From Rhizobium sp. BK650 (lineage in GTDB: Bacteria > Pseudomonadota > Alphaproteobacteria > Rhizobiales > Rhizobiaceae), in NCBI RefSeq assembly GCF_014195325.1, contig NZ_JACIBK010000003.1, positions 372,001-436,000 on the forward strand: a DNA stretch of 64,000 bases. Direction: 5' to 3'. The notes under the pieces are model-generated. The model was given only the letters and a program-made list of their open reading frames with translations. It did no database searches and was not told where the DNA came from. Positions 33,859-43,114 of this stretch are shown piece by piece; within the stretch, counting starts at the first letter, position 1; each line of letters opens with the position of its first letter. Position numbers and translations under genes: made by a program.

Positions 33859-34149
33859 ATGGGCAATATCGTAACATTTCCGCGCCGAAATCTGCGGCCG
33901 TCACGACCATCCTATGTCGGCTCGGCAAGGCAGGTGGAAGGGCGGATCGCCATCCTGGAGACGATCGCGAAAATCACCGTCCGCGACAGCGCCTTTACGC
34001 CTTATGAACAGGCAGCCCTGCTGGCGAAGCTGAGGACAGCCATTCGGGCTGAGTGCGTTGCCCACAAGCTGTCGGCGGAGGAGCAGTTCGAAACGATGCG
34101 CTATGCCGAGCGGCTTCTCGACGATATCCTCGAGAGCCTCAACGACTGA
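33859..34149 (+). CDS. Small hypothetical protein in stress-linked operon
   Basis: The 96-residue product (MGNIVTFPRRNLRPSR start) has a basic N-terminus and a helical remainder (about residues 24-96). I recognise no family. It follows the gene at 33615-33851 after only 7 bases, with GAGGGGTGC before the ATG. It probably shares that gene's EcfG-type promoter. No catalytic motif, signal or membrane segment is visible. Confidence 0.7.
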   Translation: MGNIVTFPRRNLRPSRPSYVGSARQVEGRIAILETIAKITVRDSAFTPYEQAALLAKLRTAIRAECVAHKLSAEEQFETMRYAERLLDDILESLND

Positions 34150-34236
34150 CCCTTTCACTTCTTCTTGTTCCGTAGCCCGCTTCCATACCCTATGCCGCAG
34201 TTGCGGGGCGCCATCTGGTCGTGCGAACATGAGGCC

Positions 34237-34719
34237 ATGCTGATCCGACCTGCCAGAGCGGAAGACCGCGGCGCCATCTGGGCGATCCTGGAACCTGTCA
34301 TCCGGGCGGGTGAGACTTATACGCTCGACCGCGACATGAGCGAGGCCGATGCGCTCGACTACTGGCTCGGTTCCGACAAGGAAACCTTCGTCGCCGATGA
34401 CGGCGGCAGCATCATCGGCACCTATTATATCAAGGCCAATCAGGCGGGCGGCGGCAATCACGTCTGCAATTGCGGCTATATGACCGCTTGGCAAGCGGCG
34501 GGGCAGGGCGTGGCGCGCACCCTGCACCAGCACTCGCTTGGCCATGCGCGCCGGCGCGGTTTCCGGGCCATGCAGTTCAATTTCGTCGTCAGTTCAAACG
34601 AGCGGGCGGTGCGGCTGTGGCAGTCGCTCGATTTTCAGGTGGTCGGCCGGCTTCCGGGGGCGTTTCGGCATCCGACCCTTGGGTTCGTCGATGCGCTCGT
34701 GATGTACAGGGATCTTTGA
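34237..34719 (+). CDS. GNAT family N-acetyltransferase
   Basis: The 160-residue protein starts MLIRPARAEDRGAIWAIL, the usual GNAT N-terminus. It has the acetyl-CoA pyrophosphate-binding loop near WQAAGQGVARTLHQH (about residues 85-99, a variant of the Q/RxxGxG/A motif) and a C-terminal SSNERAVRLWQSLDFQVVGRLPG, the standard late motif. It should transfer an acetyl group to an amine substrate that cannot be predicted. I choose the ATG at 34237; upstream in-frame codons give an unrelated leader. It is convergent with the frameshifted cyclase gene. Confidence 0.87.
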   Translation: MLIRPARAEDRGAIWAILEPVIRAGETYTLDRDMSEADALDYWLGSDKETFVADDGGSIIGTYYIKANQAGGGNHVCNCGYMTAWQAAGQGVARTLHQHSLGHARRRGFRAMQFNFVVSSNERAVRLWQSLDFQVVGRLPGAFRHPTLGFVDALVMYRDL

Positions 34720-34803
34720 GCGCGGGACCCCTTTCTCATGTCAACGGAATTGATCATGGTGCTGCGCTTCCTGGTGCCGGCTTGCTACCGCTTGGCGTTC
34801 AGT

Positions 34804-36211
34804 TCAGGCGGGAATGCCGTAGACCGGTATCTCGCCGCTGAGCCCCCGTAGAAAAGCGGTTGTGCCGTGCAGGCTGCGGCCGAGCGCGGCGAGCAACGTG
34901 CGCGCCTCCTCATCCTCGACCACTGGTGTCGTTGCAAAGATCATGTCCGGGGTGGCGATCGTCTGCAGGCGCGAGGCAACATTGACCGTCTGGCCGAAAT
35001 AATCCTGCCGCTCGTTCATCAGCACGGCAAGGCAGGGGCCGCTATGGAGGCCGACCTTCAGGAACAGGTCGTCGCGGCTGTCGCGCCGGTTGAGTTCGTC
35101 GATCACCTTGCGGATATCAAGTGCGGCGGCCACGCCCTGCGCCGGAGTCGGGAAGGTTGCCATGATCGCATCGCCGATCGTCTTGACCACCGCGCCGCCA
35201 TGGGCGGAAACGACCTGATACATGAGCTGGAAATGCGAGCGCACCAGATCGAAAGCGGCAAGGTCGCCGATCCGCTCGTAGAGTTCGGTCGATCCCTTCA
35301 GGTCGGTGAACAGGAAGGGTCAGGCTGGTGATCCTGAAGCGCTGGTTGAGATCGAGAACATTGGTGCGATAAATATCCCGGAAGGTCTGGTGCGTCAGTA
35401 GTCGCTTTGCGGTCAGGACAGGCACGCGCCGCGTCAGGATCGCTTCCAGCGCTTCGCTGGCGATCCAGAGGATCGGTATGATTCTGCGGTTGGTCCGGTT
35501 TTCCAGATCGAGCGTCAGAAGACCCGGTGCCACCCGCAGCGCTTCACCCGCCTGGTGCGCATCGTCGAGCTCGATCGACAGGCGCTGGCCTTCGGCCGGT
35601 TCGCCGCTCACTTCCAGGAAACGCGAGCTGTGCGTCACGGGATCGAAGAGAATGACGACACCCTCGCTCATCTGAACCTGCCGGCTCATGCGCGCACCCG
35701 GCACAATCTCGAACGCGTCGAGAACAACCTCGCTGACGATGGGCGCAAGATGCTCGGGCAGATCGCTGCCCGAACTCCAGAAGATCTGGCGCGTATAGTC
35801 CCAGAGCGGCAGGCTGTCGGGATCGTGGGCGGCGATGTGGCGGATGCGCGGGTCGACCGTGAAGGTGATCTCCACGGTTTCGTCGAGCGTCGGTTCGCAA
35901 TCCAGCGAACAGAAGGAACAATTATAGTGATGCTGGTCAATGCCCTGCAGCGATTCCGCCTGATAAAGCACGCCGCCGCAGCTTTGGCAGACGACGTTCC
36001 AGGAGAGTTCGAAGAGGCCGAGCTGGGTGGCATGCAGAAAGGCGGCGATGCTCTCCTGTTCGCCGAGCCCGTTCGTCCGCGCAAAGGCCAGCGGATTGAC
36101 GCGGTTCAGGCCGAAATCCGGCGCGTCTTCGATCAGATGCGCCATTGCGGTAGCAACGGTTTCGTCGACATGCTGGCGCACGGCCATGACGCGGTTGGCT
36201 ATATCTGGCAT
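34804..36211 (-). pseudogene. DUF5939-type adenylate/guanylate cyclase, frameshifted
   Basis: The minus-strand gene would encode a 468-residue cyclase. Residues about 1-290 form the DUF5939-like sensor (with CQSCGG and CSFCSLDC cysteine motifs), and the C-terminal class III cyclase domain contains HGGAVVKTIGDAIMATFPTP and YFGQTVNVASRLQ. The frame breaks at the start of the cyclase domain: one extra G in the plus-strand run 35317-35319 (AAGGGT instead of AAGGT) shifts SLTFLFTDLKGS out of frame. The metal-binding Asp there is lost from the first frame. The total length is exactly 469 codons minus that base. Either a real inactivating mutation or a sequencing error. Confidence 0.8.
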
Positions 36212-36795
36212 CGCTCATCCATCGGGTAGAGGCCTGAAAAACAGGGCCGAAAGGAGCAAGAATAGGGCGGCAACGGCAGGCAGGCGAGCCGTTTATTTTT
36301 TCGCCTTATGTAACCTTTCGCGCGCCGGAGCGAAACAGGTGATCGAACCGTGCAGGAGACCACTTACTGTATCGGCTCTCGTCTGCTGGCAAAAAGAAAG
36401 CCGGCACAGGGCCGGCTTAGACGAACGCGGCTAAACAGGGGATACTGGCCGGTTCCTGGCATTTCGTGACTGACAATAAATTTCACACCAATGCCGAGGT
36501 CAGCAGAAAAGGCGTAACGAGATCGCCGAGAGGGCGGCTCCGCAAAGGAGTGGGCGGCGGGCGGAGGCCGGTGCTGTCCTCGGATGTGTTTATGAGGGAC
36601 GAACATCACCGATTGATGACATCGGCAAGGACGAGAATGATTTTCTTTTCATCGACCGATCAGGCATTCGATGCCCAACATTGTCGCCGGATAGGCTGAT
36701 GGCATGAATTCTGTGTTCATCCCCCTCGGGATGTCAAAGTTTCGCAAAGGGGCTATATAGCGGCGAAATTCGACCTGATATCCGCGAAGAGCCCG
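36212..36795. other. Non-coding gap, candidate small RNA region
   Basis: No protein gene is supported in these 584 bp. Minus-strand frames such as one across 36364-36609 have low-quality composition. A strong minus-strand terminator lies at 36391-36418, with no minus-strand gene upstream of it, so a small RNA ending there is plausible. The promoter of the ABC operon must lie at the right end (CTATATAG near 36755 could be a -10). Confidence 0.45.
36391..36418 (-). terminator. Rho-independent terminator on the minus strand
   Basis: AAGCCGGC-ACAGG-GCCGGCTT is a perfect 8-bp stem (36398-36418). On the minus strand the stem is followed by TCTTTTT. No minus-strand gene is recognisable upstream, which suggests it ends a non-coding transcript. 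Confidence 0.75.
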
Positions 36796-37718
<923 letters not shown>

Positions 37719-37722
<4 letters not shown>

Positions 37723-38480
37723 ACTTCGAGGCGATCAAGTCGATCTATTATTTCGAGATGGCGCGCACGCGGCGCACGCTCCTGCAGAGCGTCGTTTCAC
37801 CCGTCATCTCCACCTCACTCTATTTCATCGTCTTCGGCGCTGCCGTCGGCTCGCGTATCCAGGAGGTGGAGGGCATCTCCTACGGCGCCTTCATCACACC
37901 CGGCCTTATCATGCTGACGCTGCTCGGCCAGTGCATCGGCAATGGCTCCTTCGGCATCTATTTCCCGAAATTCACCGGCACGATCTATGAGATCCTATCG
38001 GCACCAGTCGCCATGACGGAAATCCTGATCGGTTATGTCGGGGCGGCGGCCACCAAGGGGCTGATCATCGGCACCATCATCCTTTTGACCGCCAATCTCT
38101 TCGTCGATGTTCGCATCGAGCATCCCTTCATGATGGTGCTCTTCTTCCTGCTGACGGCAATCAGCTTCAGCCTGTTCGGCTTCATGATCGGCATCTGGGC
38201 GACGAATTTCGAGCAGCTCAACCTCATCCCCATGCTCGTCGTGCCGCCGCTGACCTTCCTTGGCGGCAGCTTCTACTCGATCAACATGCTGCCGCCCTTC
38301 TGGCAGGCCGTCAGTCATTTCAACCCGGTGCTCTACCTCGTCAGCGGTTTTCGCTGGAGCTTTTTCGGCATTGCCGACGTCAATCCGCTGGTCAGCCTCG
38401 GCATGATCTCGCTGTTTCTGGTGATTTGCCTGACGACCCTCGGTTGGATATTCAAGACGGGCTACAGGCTGCGCAACTAA
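37719..38480 (+). CDS. ABC-2 type transporter permease
   Basis: The 253-residue protein has six predicted membrane helices, with the ABC-2 family motifs [33 protein letters not shown] (preceded by YEIL), and a conserved [20 protein letters not shown] segment near residues 181-200. It forms the membrane part of an exporter with the ATPase encoded immediately upstream (4-base overlap, translational coupling). Similar proteins include YadH and NodJ. The substrate cannot be inferred from sequence. It is followed 12 bp later by the IspZ/YciB-like gene, probably in the same transcript. Confidence 0.93.
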
Positions 38481-38492
38481 CGGATAGAGGCG

Positions 38493-39122
38493 ATGAAAGC
38501 TTTTCTGCAAATGGCGAGAACGCTGCTCAGCGATCTGGCTTCGAGCTTCCTCTTCCTTATCCTTTATGCGTTGACCAGCAATGCCGTTCTCGCGGCCTGT
38601 CTCGGCATGGCGCTCGGTCTCGTCCAGATCGGCGTTCAACTCGTCCGCAAGAGACCGGTCGATGCCATGGAGTGGCTAAGCCTGTTCCTCGTCATCGCAT
38701 CCGGTACGGCGACGGTTCTGACGACCGATCCGCGTTTCGTGCTGTTCAAGCCGAGTGTGATCTACACGATCGTCGGCGTGGTGATGCTGCGGCCGGGCTG
38801 GATGAACCGTTATCTGCCCGCGATTGCCAAGGCCACAGCCGCCGATGTCGCCACCTATGTAGGCCTTGCCTGGGCGGCTCTGATGTTCATCTCTGCAGGG
38901 CTCAACGCCTACCTTGCGCTGAATGCCGATCTCGCGACCTGGGCGACAGTCATGACGATCTTTGGAATCGCCACCAAGGTTGCGCTGTCGATTGCGGGAT
39001 TTGCGGTGATCCGAGCGACAGCCAGGCGCAGGATCCGTTCCATGCCGGCTGCAGAGCGTGAAGCGTTGATCGCGGCAACGGGTTGGCAGAATCCAGCCAC
39101 AAAGTCGGTACAATCCGCTTAG
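38493..39122 (+). CDS. Septation protein IspZ/YciB-like inner membrane protein
   Basis: The 209-residue protein has about five hydrophobic segments and the YciB/IspZ signature DPRFVLFKPSVIYTIVGVV followed by MLRPGWMNRYLP (about residues 79-110). YciB-family proteins are inner-membrane proteins linked to cell-envelope and division complexes in other bacteria. The length is close to the family's. It starts 12 bp after the ABC permease stop, so an operon with the exporter is likely. The C-terminal tail beyond residue 175 is basic and cytoplasmic. Confidence 0.8.
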   Translation: MKAFLQMARTLLSDLASSFLFLILYALTSNAVLAACLGMALGLVQIGVQLVRKRPVDAMEWLSLFLVIASGTATVLTTDPRFVLFKPSVIYTIVGVVMLRPGWMNRYLPAIAKATAADVATYVGLAWAALMFISAGLNAYLALNADLATWATVMTIFGIATKVALSIAGFAVIRATARRRIRSMPAAEREALIAATGWQNPATKSVQSA

Positions 39123-39197
39123 ACGTCACAAATATCGTTCACATTTTGTTCGCAGCTGCTAGTGTGGCTTCGCTGTCATTGGCGGAGGAGGAGAGTC

Positions 39198-40040
39198 GTG
39201 GCGGAGCAACGGGCGCAGTTCGAGCGGCTGAAGGCGCTGCATCGCAGGGATGAGGCATTCGTCATCCCGAACCCCTGGGATGCCGGTTCGGCGCGGATAC
39301 TGGCGAGCCTAGGATTCGAGGCCTTGGCGACGACCAGCGCCGGTTATGCCTTTTCGAAAGGCAAACGGGACTCTTTTGCAAGCCTGACGCGCCACGAGAT
39401 ACTCGACAACGCCGCCGAGATCGTCAACGCCACCGATCTTCCCGTGTCGGCCGATCTCGAAGACGGGTTCGGCCCGGAACCCGAAACCTGCGCCGAAACG
39501 GTCCAGCTCGCCTCAGCGGTCGGGCTGGTCGGCGGATCGATCGAAGATGCTACCGGCGATCCGGCACGGCCGATCTATGATCTTTCGCAGGCGGTCGAGC
39601 GCGTTCAGGCGGCGGCGGAAGCGGCGCGGAAACTGCCCTTCCTTTTGACGGCGAGGGCGGAGAATTTTCTCTGGGAACGGCCGGATCTCGATGACACGAT
39701 CAGGCGGCTGCAGGCCTTCTCGGCGGCCGGCGCCGATGTGCTCTACGCGCCCGGCCTGCCAGATCTCGACGCCATCCGAACCGTGTGCGCCGCCGTCGAC
39801 AAGCCGGTCAATGTAGTGATGGGGCTGAAAGGGCCTCGTTACAGCGTTGCCGAACTCTCGGCCGCCGGCGTGCGCCGCGTGAGCGTGGGCGGATCCTTTG
39901 CGCGCGCAGCACTTGGGGCGCTGATGCGGGCGGCCGAGGAGGTGAAATCGTCGGGCACCTTTACCTACGCCGCCGATGCGATCCCGGCAGTAACGCTGGG
40001 CCAGCTCATGTCACAGGAGAAGCGCGGCGACCGGCAGTAG
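39198..40040 (+). CDS. Isocitrate lyase/PEP mutase superfamily protein
   Basis: The 280-residue TIM-barrel protein has the family pattern: IPNPWDAGSARILASLGFEA near the N-terminus, SADLEDGFG (Mg-binding Asp/Glu) at about residue 90, GGSIEDAT, TARAENFL, and GADVLYAPGL. This resembles the oxaloacetate decarboxylase/carboxyvinyl-phosphonate mutase-like branch (BcpA-like). It cleaves or rearranges C-C or P-C bonds in 2-oxo acids, and the exact substrate is unknown. The GTG at 39198 follows GGAGGAGGAGAG and is preferred over in-frame codons upstream. Confidence 0.87.
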   Translation: MAEQRAQFERLKALHRRDEAFVIPNPWDAGSARILASLGFEALATTSAGYAFSKGKRDSFASLTRHEILDNAAEIVNATDLPVSADLEDGFGPEPETCAETVQLASAVGLVGGSIEDATGDPARPIYDLSQAVERVQAAAEAARKLPFLLTARAENFLWERPDLDDTIRRLQAFSAAGADVLYAPGLPDLDAIRTVCAAVDKPVNVVMGLKGPRYSVAELSAAGVRRVSVGGSFARAALGALMRAAEEVKSSGTFTYAADAIPAVTLGQLMSQEKRGDRQ

Positions 40041-40062
40041 CCGCTTTTCGAAGGTTTGCTCG

Positions 40063-40617
40063 TCAGCCTTTCTTCTTGCGCTGCCCCTTGCCAGGCCGAG
40101 GGCGGAAATCGACGAGCAGGGATTTCAGTTCGAGTTCGCGCACGCGCCGGGCCGCTTCGTCGGGGCTGACCCAGGCCAGCATGCGCTGGCCCAGTTCACG
40201 GAATTCGTCTTTCGTATCCTCAACCTCGATCTGAAAGATATCGACGATGCAGGGAACAACGTCGCCGTCATCCAGTTCCTTGAGATAGGTATAGCGGCCG
40301 ATCGGCTGCTTGCTGACGGTGCCGCGCACGCCGGCTTCCTCCCAGGCCTCGATCGCGGCTGCCTCGTGCGGCTTCTTCTTTTTCATCGGCCAGCCCTTGG
40401 GAATGATCCAGCGGCCGCTGTCGCGCGTCGTGACGACGAGAACTTCGAGGTCGGCGTGGTCGGTTTCGGGACTGCCTTTCCTGTAGCGAAAGCAGAGAGC
40501 GCCATATTGCTGGCGAAAGGCGCCGGAGAAGAGCTTCTCCGGTCGTTCGGCAAGCTGCTTCAACAGGGGCCTTGATGATCCGGCGCGGGATTTTGCGCCT
40601 TTTTTGCTGGATTTCAT
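40063..40617 (-). CDS. Nudix hydrolase, DIPP-like (Nudix A)
   Basis: The 184-residue protein resembles the diphosphoinositol-polyphosphate/diadenosine-polyphosphate branch of Nudix enzymes, with VVTTRDSGRWIIPKGWPM and WEEAGVRG near residues 58-95. The Nudix box is non-canonical: GX5KX7IEUXEEXGU, with the first Glu and the Arg of the consensus substituted. The catalytic EE pair is intact. It is divergent from the orfA-pit operon, and the Pho box at 40671-40688 lies 54 bases upstream, reading in this gene's direction. It may therefore be PhoB-activated. I use ATG 40617; ATG 40629 is also possible. Confidence 0.82.
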   Translation of the reverse strand: MKSSKKGAKSRAGSSRPLLKQLAERPEKLFSGAFRQQYGALCFRYRKGSPETDHADLEVLVVTTRDSGRWIIPKGWPMKKKKPHEAAAIEAWEEAGVRGTVSKQPIGRYTYLKELDDGDVVPCIVDIFQIEVEDTKDEFRELGQRMLAWVSPDEAARRVRELELKSLLVDFRPRPGKGQRKKKG

Positions 40618-40670
40618 GACCTCAAGCATTGCCAATTTTTACTTTTTCGAGCAATTGCCTGCGACGCTTT

Positions 40671-40688
40671 ATGACAGATTTATGACAG
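40671..40688 (-). promoter_or_regulatory. Pho box (PhoB binding site)
   Basis: The plus strand reads ATGACAGATTTATGACAG. Its complement, CTGTCATAAATCTGTCAT, is two perfect CTGTCAT heptamers separated by AAAT, an exact Pho box. It lies between the divergent Nudix A gene and the orfA-pit genes, orientated towards Nudix A. In S. meliloti the homologous orfA-pit operon is known to be negatively controlled by PhoB at low phosphate. Confidence 0.85.
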
Positions 40689-40730
40689 TCTTCCATGACC
40701 GTCGTCCGCGTAAGGGAAGGATCGCCTGAG

Positions 40731-41375
40731 ATGATGAGCGTGTTTCGCAAGATGATGCCGCGGGAGGACCGCTTCTTTGAGATGTTCTGCAGGCATGCGA
40801 AAACCGTCGTGGAAGCCGCCGACGCGATGGAGAAACTCCTGAGAGGCGAGGCGGTCGAGGAGAATTGCGACCGCATCGTCGCACTGGAGGACGAGGCCGA
40901 CCAGATCACCCGTGAAGTGCTGCTTGCCATCCGCCGCAGCTTCATCACGCCCTTCGACCGCGGCGACATAAAGGACCTGATCCAGTCCATGGACGACGCG
41001 ATCGACATGATGCACAAGACCGTGAAGATCATCCGCCTCTTCGAGCAATCGAGCTTCGATCCGCTGATGCAGGAAATGGGCGGCGAGATCGTCAAGGCGG
41101 CGGGCCTGATGCAGAAGGCCATCGGGCTGCTCGACAAGATCGGCGCCAATGCGTCGCGGCTCTCGACCATCGCCGAAGAGATCACGCGGGTGGAAGGTCG
41201 AGCCGACGAGCTGCATGACGAAGGGCTGAAGGAGCTCTATCGCCGGCATGGCGCCAGCGGCAATGCCATGGCCTATATGATCGGCAGCGAGATCTACTCC
41301 AACCTGGAAAAGATCGTCGACCGGTTCGAGGACGTGGCCAATGAAATCAGCGGCGTCGTCATCGAGAACGTCTGA
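40731..41375 (+). CDS. DUF47 (PhoU-like) protein, OrfA of the pit operon
   Basis: The 214-residue helical protein is a DUF47/PhoU-related member, the usual length. It has the acidic repeat pattern EENCDRIVALEDEADQITRE and HDEGLKELYRR that coordinates metal clusters in PhoU-like proteins. In S. meliloti such a gene (orfA) precedes pit and modulates the low-affinity phosphate transporter. The ATG at 40731 (second at 40734) follows AAGGATCGCCTGAG. The stop codon overlaps the pit start. A Pho box lies 43-60 bases upstream, consistent with repression by PhoB during phosphate starvation. Confidence 0.9.
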   Translation: MMSVFRKMMPREDRFFEMFCRHAKTVVEAADAMEKLLRGEAVEENCDRIVALEDEADQITREVLLAIRRSFITPFDRGDIKDLIQSMDDAIDMMHKTVKIIRLFEQSSFDPLMQEMGGEIVKAAGLMQKAIGLLDKIGANASRLSTIAEEITRVEGRADELHDEGLKELYRRHGASGNAMAYMIGSEIYSNLEKIVDRFEDVANEISGVVIENV

Positions 41376-42379
41376 TGGAAGCCTCTCTCTCCCTTCCGCT
41401 GCTGATCGGTCTCGTCGGCGTGGCGCTGTTCTTCGATTTCCTCAACGGGCTGCATGACGCGGCAAACTCGATTGCGACGATCGTCTCCACTCGCGTTCTC
41501 CGGCCGCATTACGCCGTCGGCTGGGCAGCCTTCTTCAATTTCATCGCCTTCCTGTTCTTCGGCCTGCATGTCGCCGAAACGCTCGGAACCGGCATCATCG
41601 ATCCCTCTATCGTTTCCCCGCAGGTGATCTTTGCGGCACTGATGGGAGCGATCGTCTGGAACATCGTCACCTGGCTGTTCGGCATTCCCTCGTCGTCGTC
41701 GCATGCGCTGGTCGGCGGGCTTGTCGGGGCGGGATGGGCAAAGGTCGGCTTCAGCTCCATCGTCTGGGGCGGTCTGTTGAAGACAGTCGGCGCCATCGTC
41801 ATGTCGCCGGCGATCGGCTTCCTGCTCGCGCTGTTTTTCGTCCTCGTCGTGTCCTGGCTCTTCGTGCGCCAGACACCCTTTGCAGTCGACCGCACTTTCC
41901 GCTTCATGCAGTTCATTTCGGCCTCGCTCTATTCGCTCGGCCATGGCGGCAACGATGCGCAGAAGACCATGGGCATCATCGCCGTTCTTCTCTTCAGCCA
42001 GGGCCATCTCGGCCCGAGCTTCCATGTGCCGCTCTGGGTGGTCATCTCCTGCCAGTCGGCCATGGCGCTCGGCACCCTCTTCGGCGGCTGGCGGATCGTT
42101 CACACGATGGGCTCGAAGATCACCCGGCTCAATCCGATGCAGGGCTTTTGCGCGGAAACCGGCGGGGCGCTGACGCTGTTCGGAGCGACGTGGCTTGGCA
42201 TTCCCGTGTCGACGACGCATACGATCACCGGCGCAATCATCGGCGTCGGCGCTGCGCGCCGTCTTTCGGCCGTCCGCTGGGGCATTGCCGGCAATATCGT
42301 GATTGCCTGGGTCGTCACCATGCCGGCCGCCGCTGCCATCGCCGCCGCGTGCTATGGGATTGCGAGCCTGTTTGCCTGA
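41375..42379 (+). CDS. pit: Low-affinity inorganic phosphate transporter Pit
   Basis: The 334-residue integral membrane protein of the PiT family has about ten predicted helices. The duplicated PiT signatures are FLNGLHDAANSIATIVSTR near the N-terminus and SLGHGGNDAQKTMGIIAVL in the second half. It imports metal-phosphate with protons across the inner membrane at high external phosphate. Its ATG overlaps the OrfA stop (ATGA), so the two are translationally coupled. In relatives this pair is repressed by PhoB, and the Pho box upstream of orfA fits that. Confidence 0.94.
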   Translation: MEASLSLPLLIGLVGVALFFDFLNGLHDAANSIATIVSTRVLRPHYAVGWAAFFNFIAFLFFGLHVAETLGTGIIDPSIVSPQVIFAALMGAIVWNIVTWLFGIPSSSSHALVGGLVGAGWAKVGFSSIVWGGLLKTVGAIVMSPAIGFLLALFFVLVVSWLFVRQTPFAVDRTFRFMQFISASLYSLGHGGNDAQKTMGIIAVLLFSQGHLGPSFHVPLWVVISCQSAMALGTLFGGWRIVHTMGSKITRLNPMQGFCAETGGALTLFGATWLGIPVSTTHTITGAIIGVGAARRLSAVRWGIAGNIVIAWVVTMPAAAAIAAACYGIASLFA

Positions 42380-42455
42380 GGGCAGGGGCCGTTCGATGCG
42401 CCGGTAGTTAATTTTCAAGGCGCTATTTTCGATCATCCGTTGCGCTCTATTTCCC

Positions 42456-43046
42456 ATGCAAGGAAAGGGCGACAACGAGCGGACAATGGATCCATCTGAC
42501 GATCTGCCTGAGTCGAATGCGAAAATGCCGGCAGGCCAAAGCAGCCGCAAGGTCGACCAAAGCGGCGCCATCTGCTGTCGGGTCGAGAAGGGCGGAAGGG
42601 TCAGCGTTCTGCTCGTCACCAGCCGGGATAGCGGACGATGGGTGATCCCGAAGGGCTATCTGCAGAAAAAGGAAAAGCCTTATCGCTGCGCCCAGCGGGA
42701 AGCGCTTGAGGAAGCGGGCGTTATCGGCAAGGTCAGGAAGAGGCCGCTCGGCTACTACACCTACCTCAAGGATAACGAGACGCCGCTCACGGTTTCGGTC
42801 CATCTGCTTCGGTTCAAAGAAGAGGGCGATCAATTTCCGGAGCGCACCCAGAGGCAGAAGATCTGGATTGCGCCAGCCGAAGCGGCGGAGCTCGTCGAGG
42901 AACCCGAGTTGCAGGCGCTCTTCCGGTCTGTCGACACGGACAATCCCCTGTCATCCCAGGATCGGCTTAAGCCGCGCCGGATCGCCGGCCGGCGGTCTGT
43001 GGCCGACGTGGCGGTATCGCTCGCCACTCTGCCAACCTCGCGGTGA
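42456..43046 (+). CDS. Nudix hydrolase, DIPP-like (Nudix B)
   Basis: The 196-residue protein is a second Nudix enzyme of the same subfamily as the one at 40063-40617 (shared SRDSGRWVIPKGY and EEAGV..GK..RP.GYYTYLK pattern). Unlike Nudix A it has the canonical box GX5EX7REUXEEXGU (PKGYLQKKEKPYRCAQREAL, then EEAGV; about residues 64-88). It should hydrolyse a nucleoside- or inositol-type diphosphate with Mg. It starts 77 bp after pit on the same strand, so it may be in the phosphate operon. An in-frame ATG at 42486 is the likely alternative start. Confidence 0.85.
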   Translation: MQGKGDNERTMDPSDDLPESNAKMPAGQSSRKVDQSGAICCRVEKGGRVSVLLVTSRDSGRWVIPKGYLQKKEKPYRCAQREALEEAGVIGKVRKRPLGYYTYLKDNETPLTVSVHLLRFKEEGDQFPERTQRQKIWIAPAEAAELVEEPELQALFRSVDTDNPLSSQDRLKPRRIAGRRSVADVAVSLATLPTSR

Positions 43047-43081
43047 CCGCCTTCAATTGGTGCGGGATGTGCGCCGGAGCG

Positions 43082-43108
43082 ACGAAGGCCCGGCATATGG
43101 GCCTTCGT
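43082..43108. terminator. Perfect hairpin between convergent genes
   Basis: ACGAAGGCCC-GGCATAT-GGGCCTTCGT forms a perfect 10-bp stem with a 7-base loop between the Nudix B stop and the convergent DUF1062 stop. It is probably a bidirectional terminator, although the U-tract is weak on both strands. Confidence 0.6.
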
Positions 43109-43114
43109 TCTGAG

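Noticed and set aside
41294..42619. A 441-residue minus-strand frame over pit
   Set aside because: The plus-strand protein has both PiT signatures and a coupled start with OrfA. The opposite frame is a charged low-complexity shadow.
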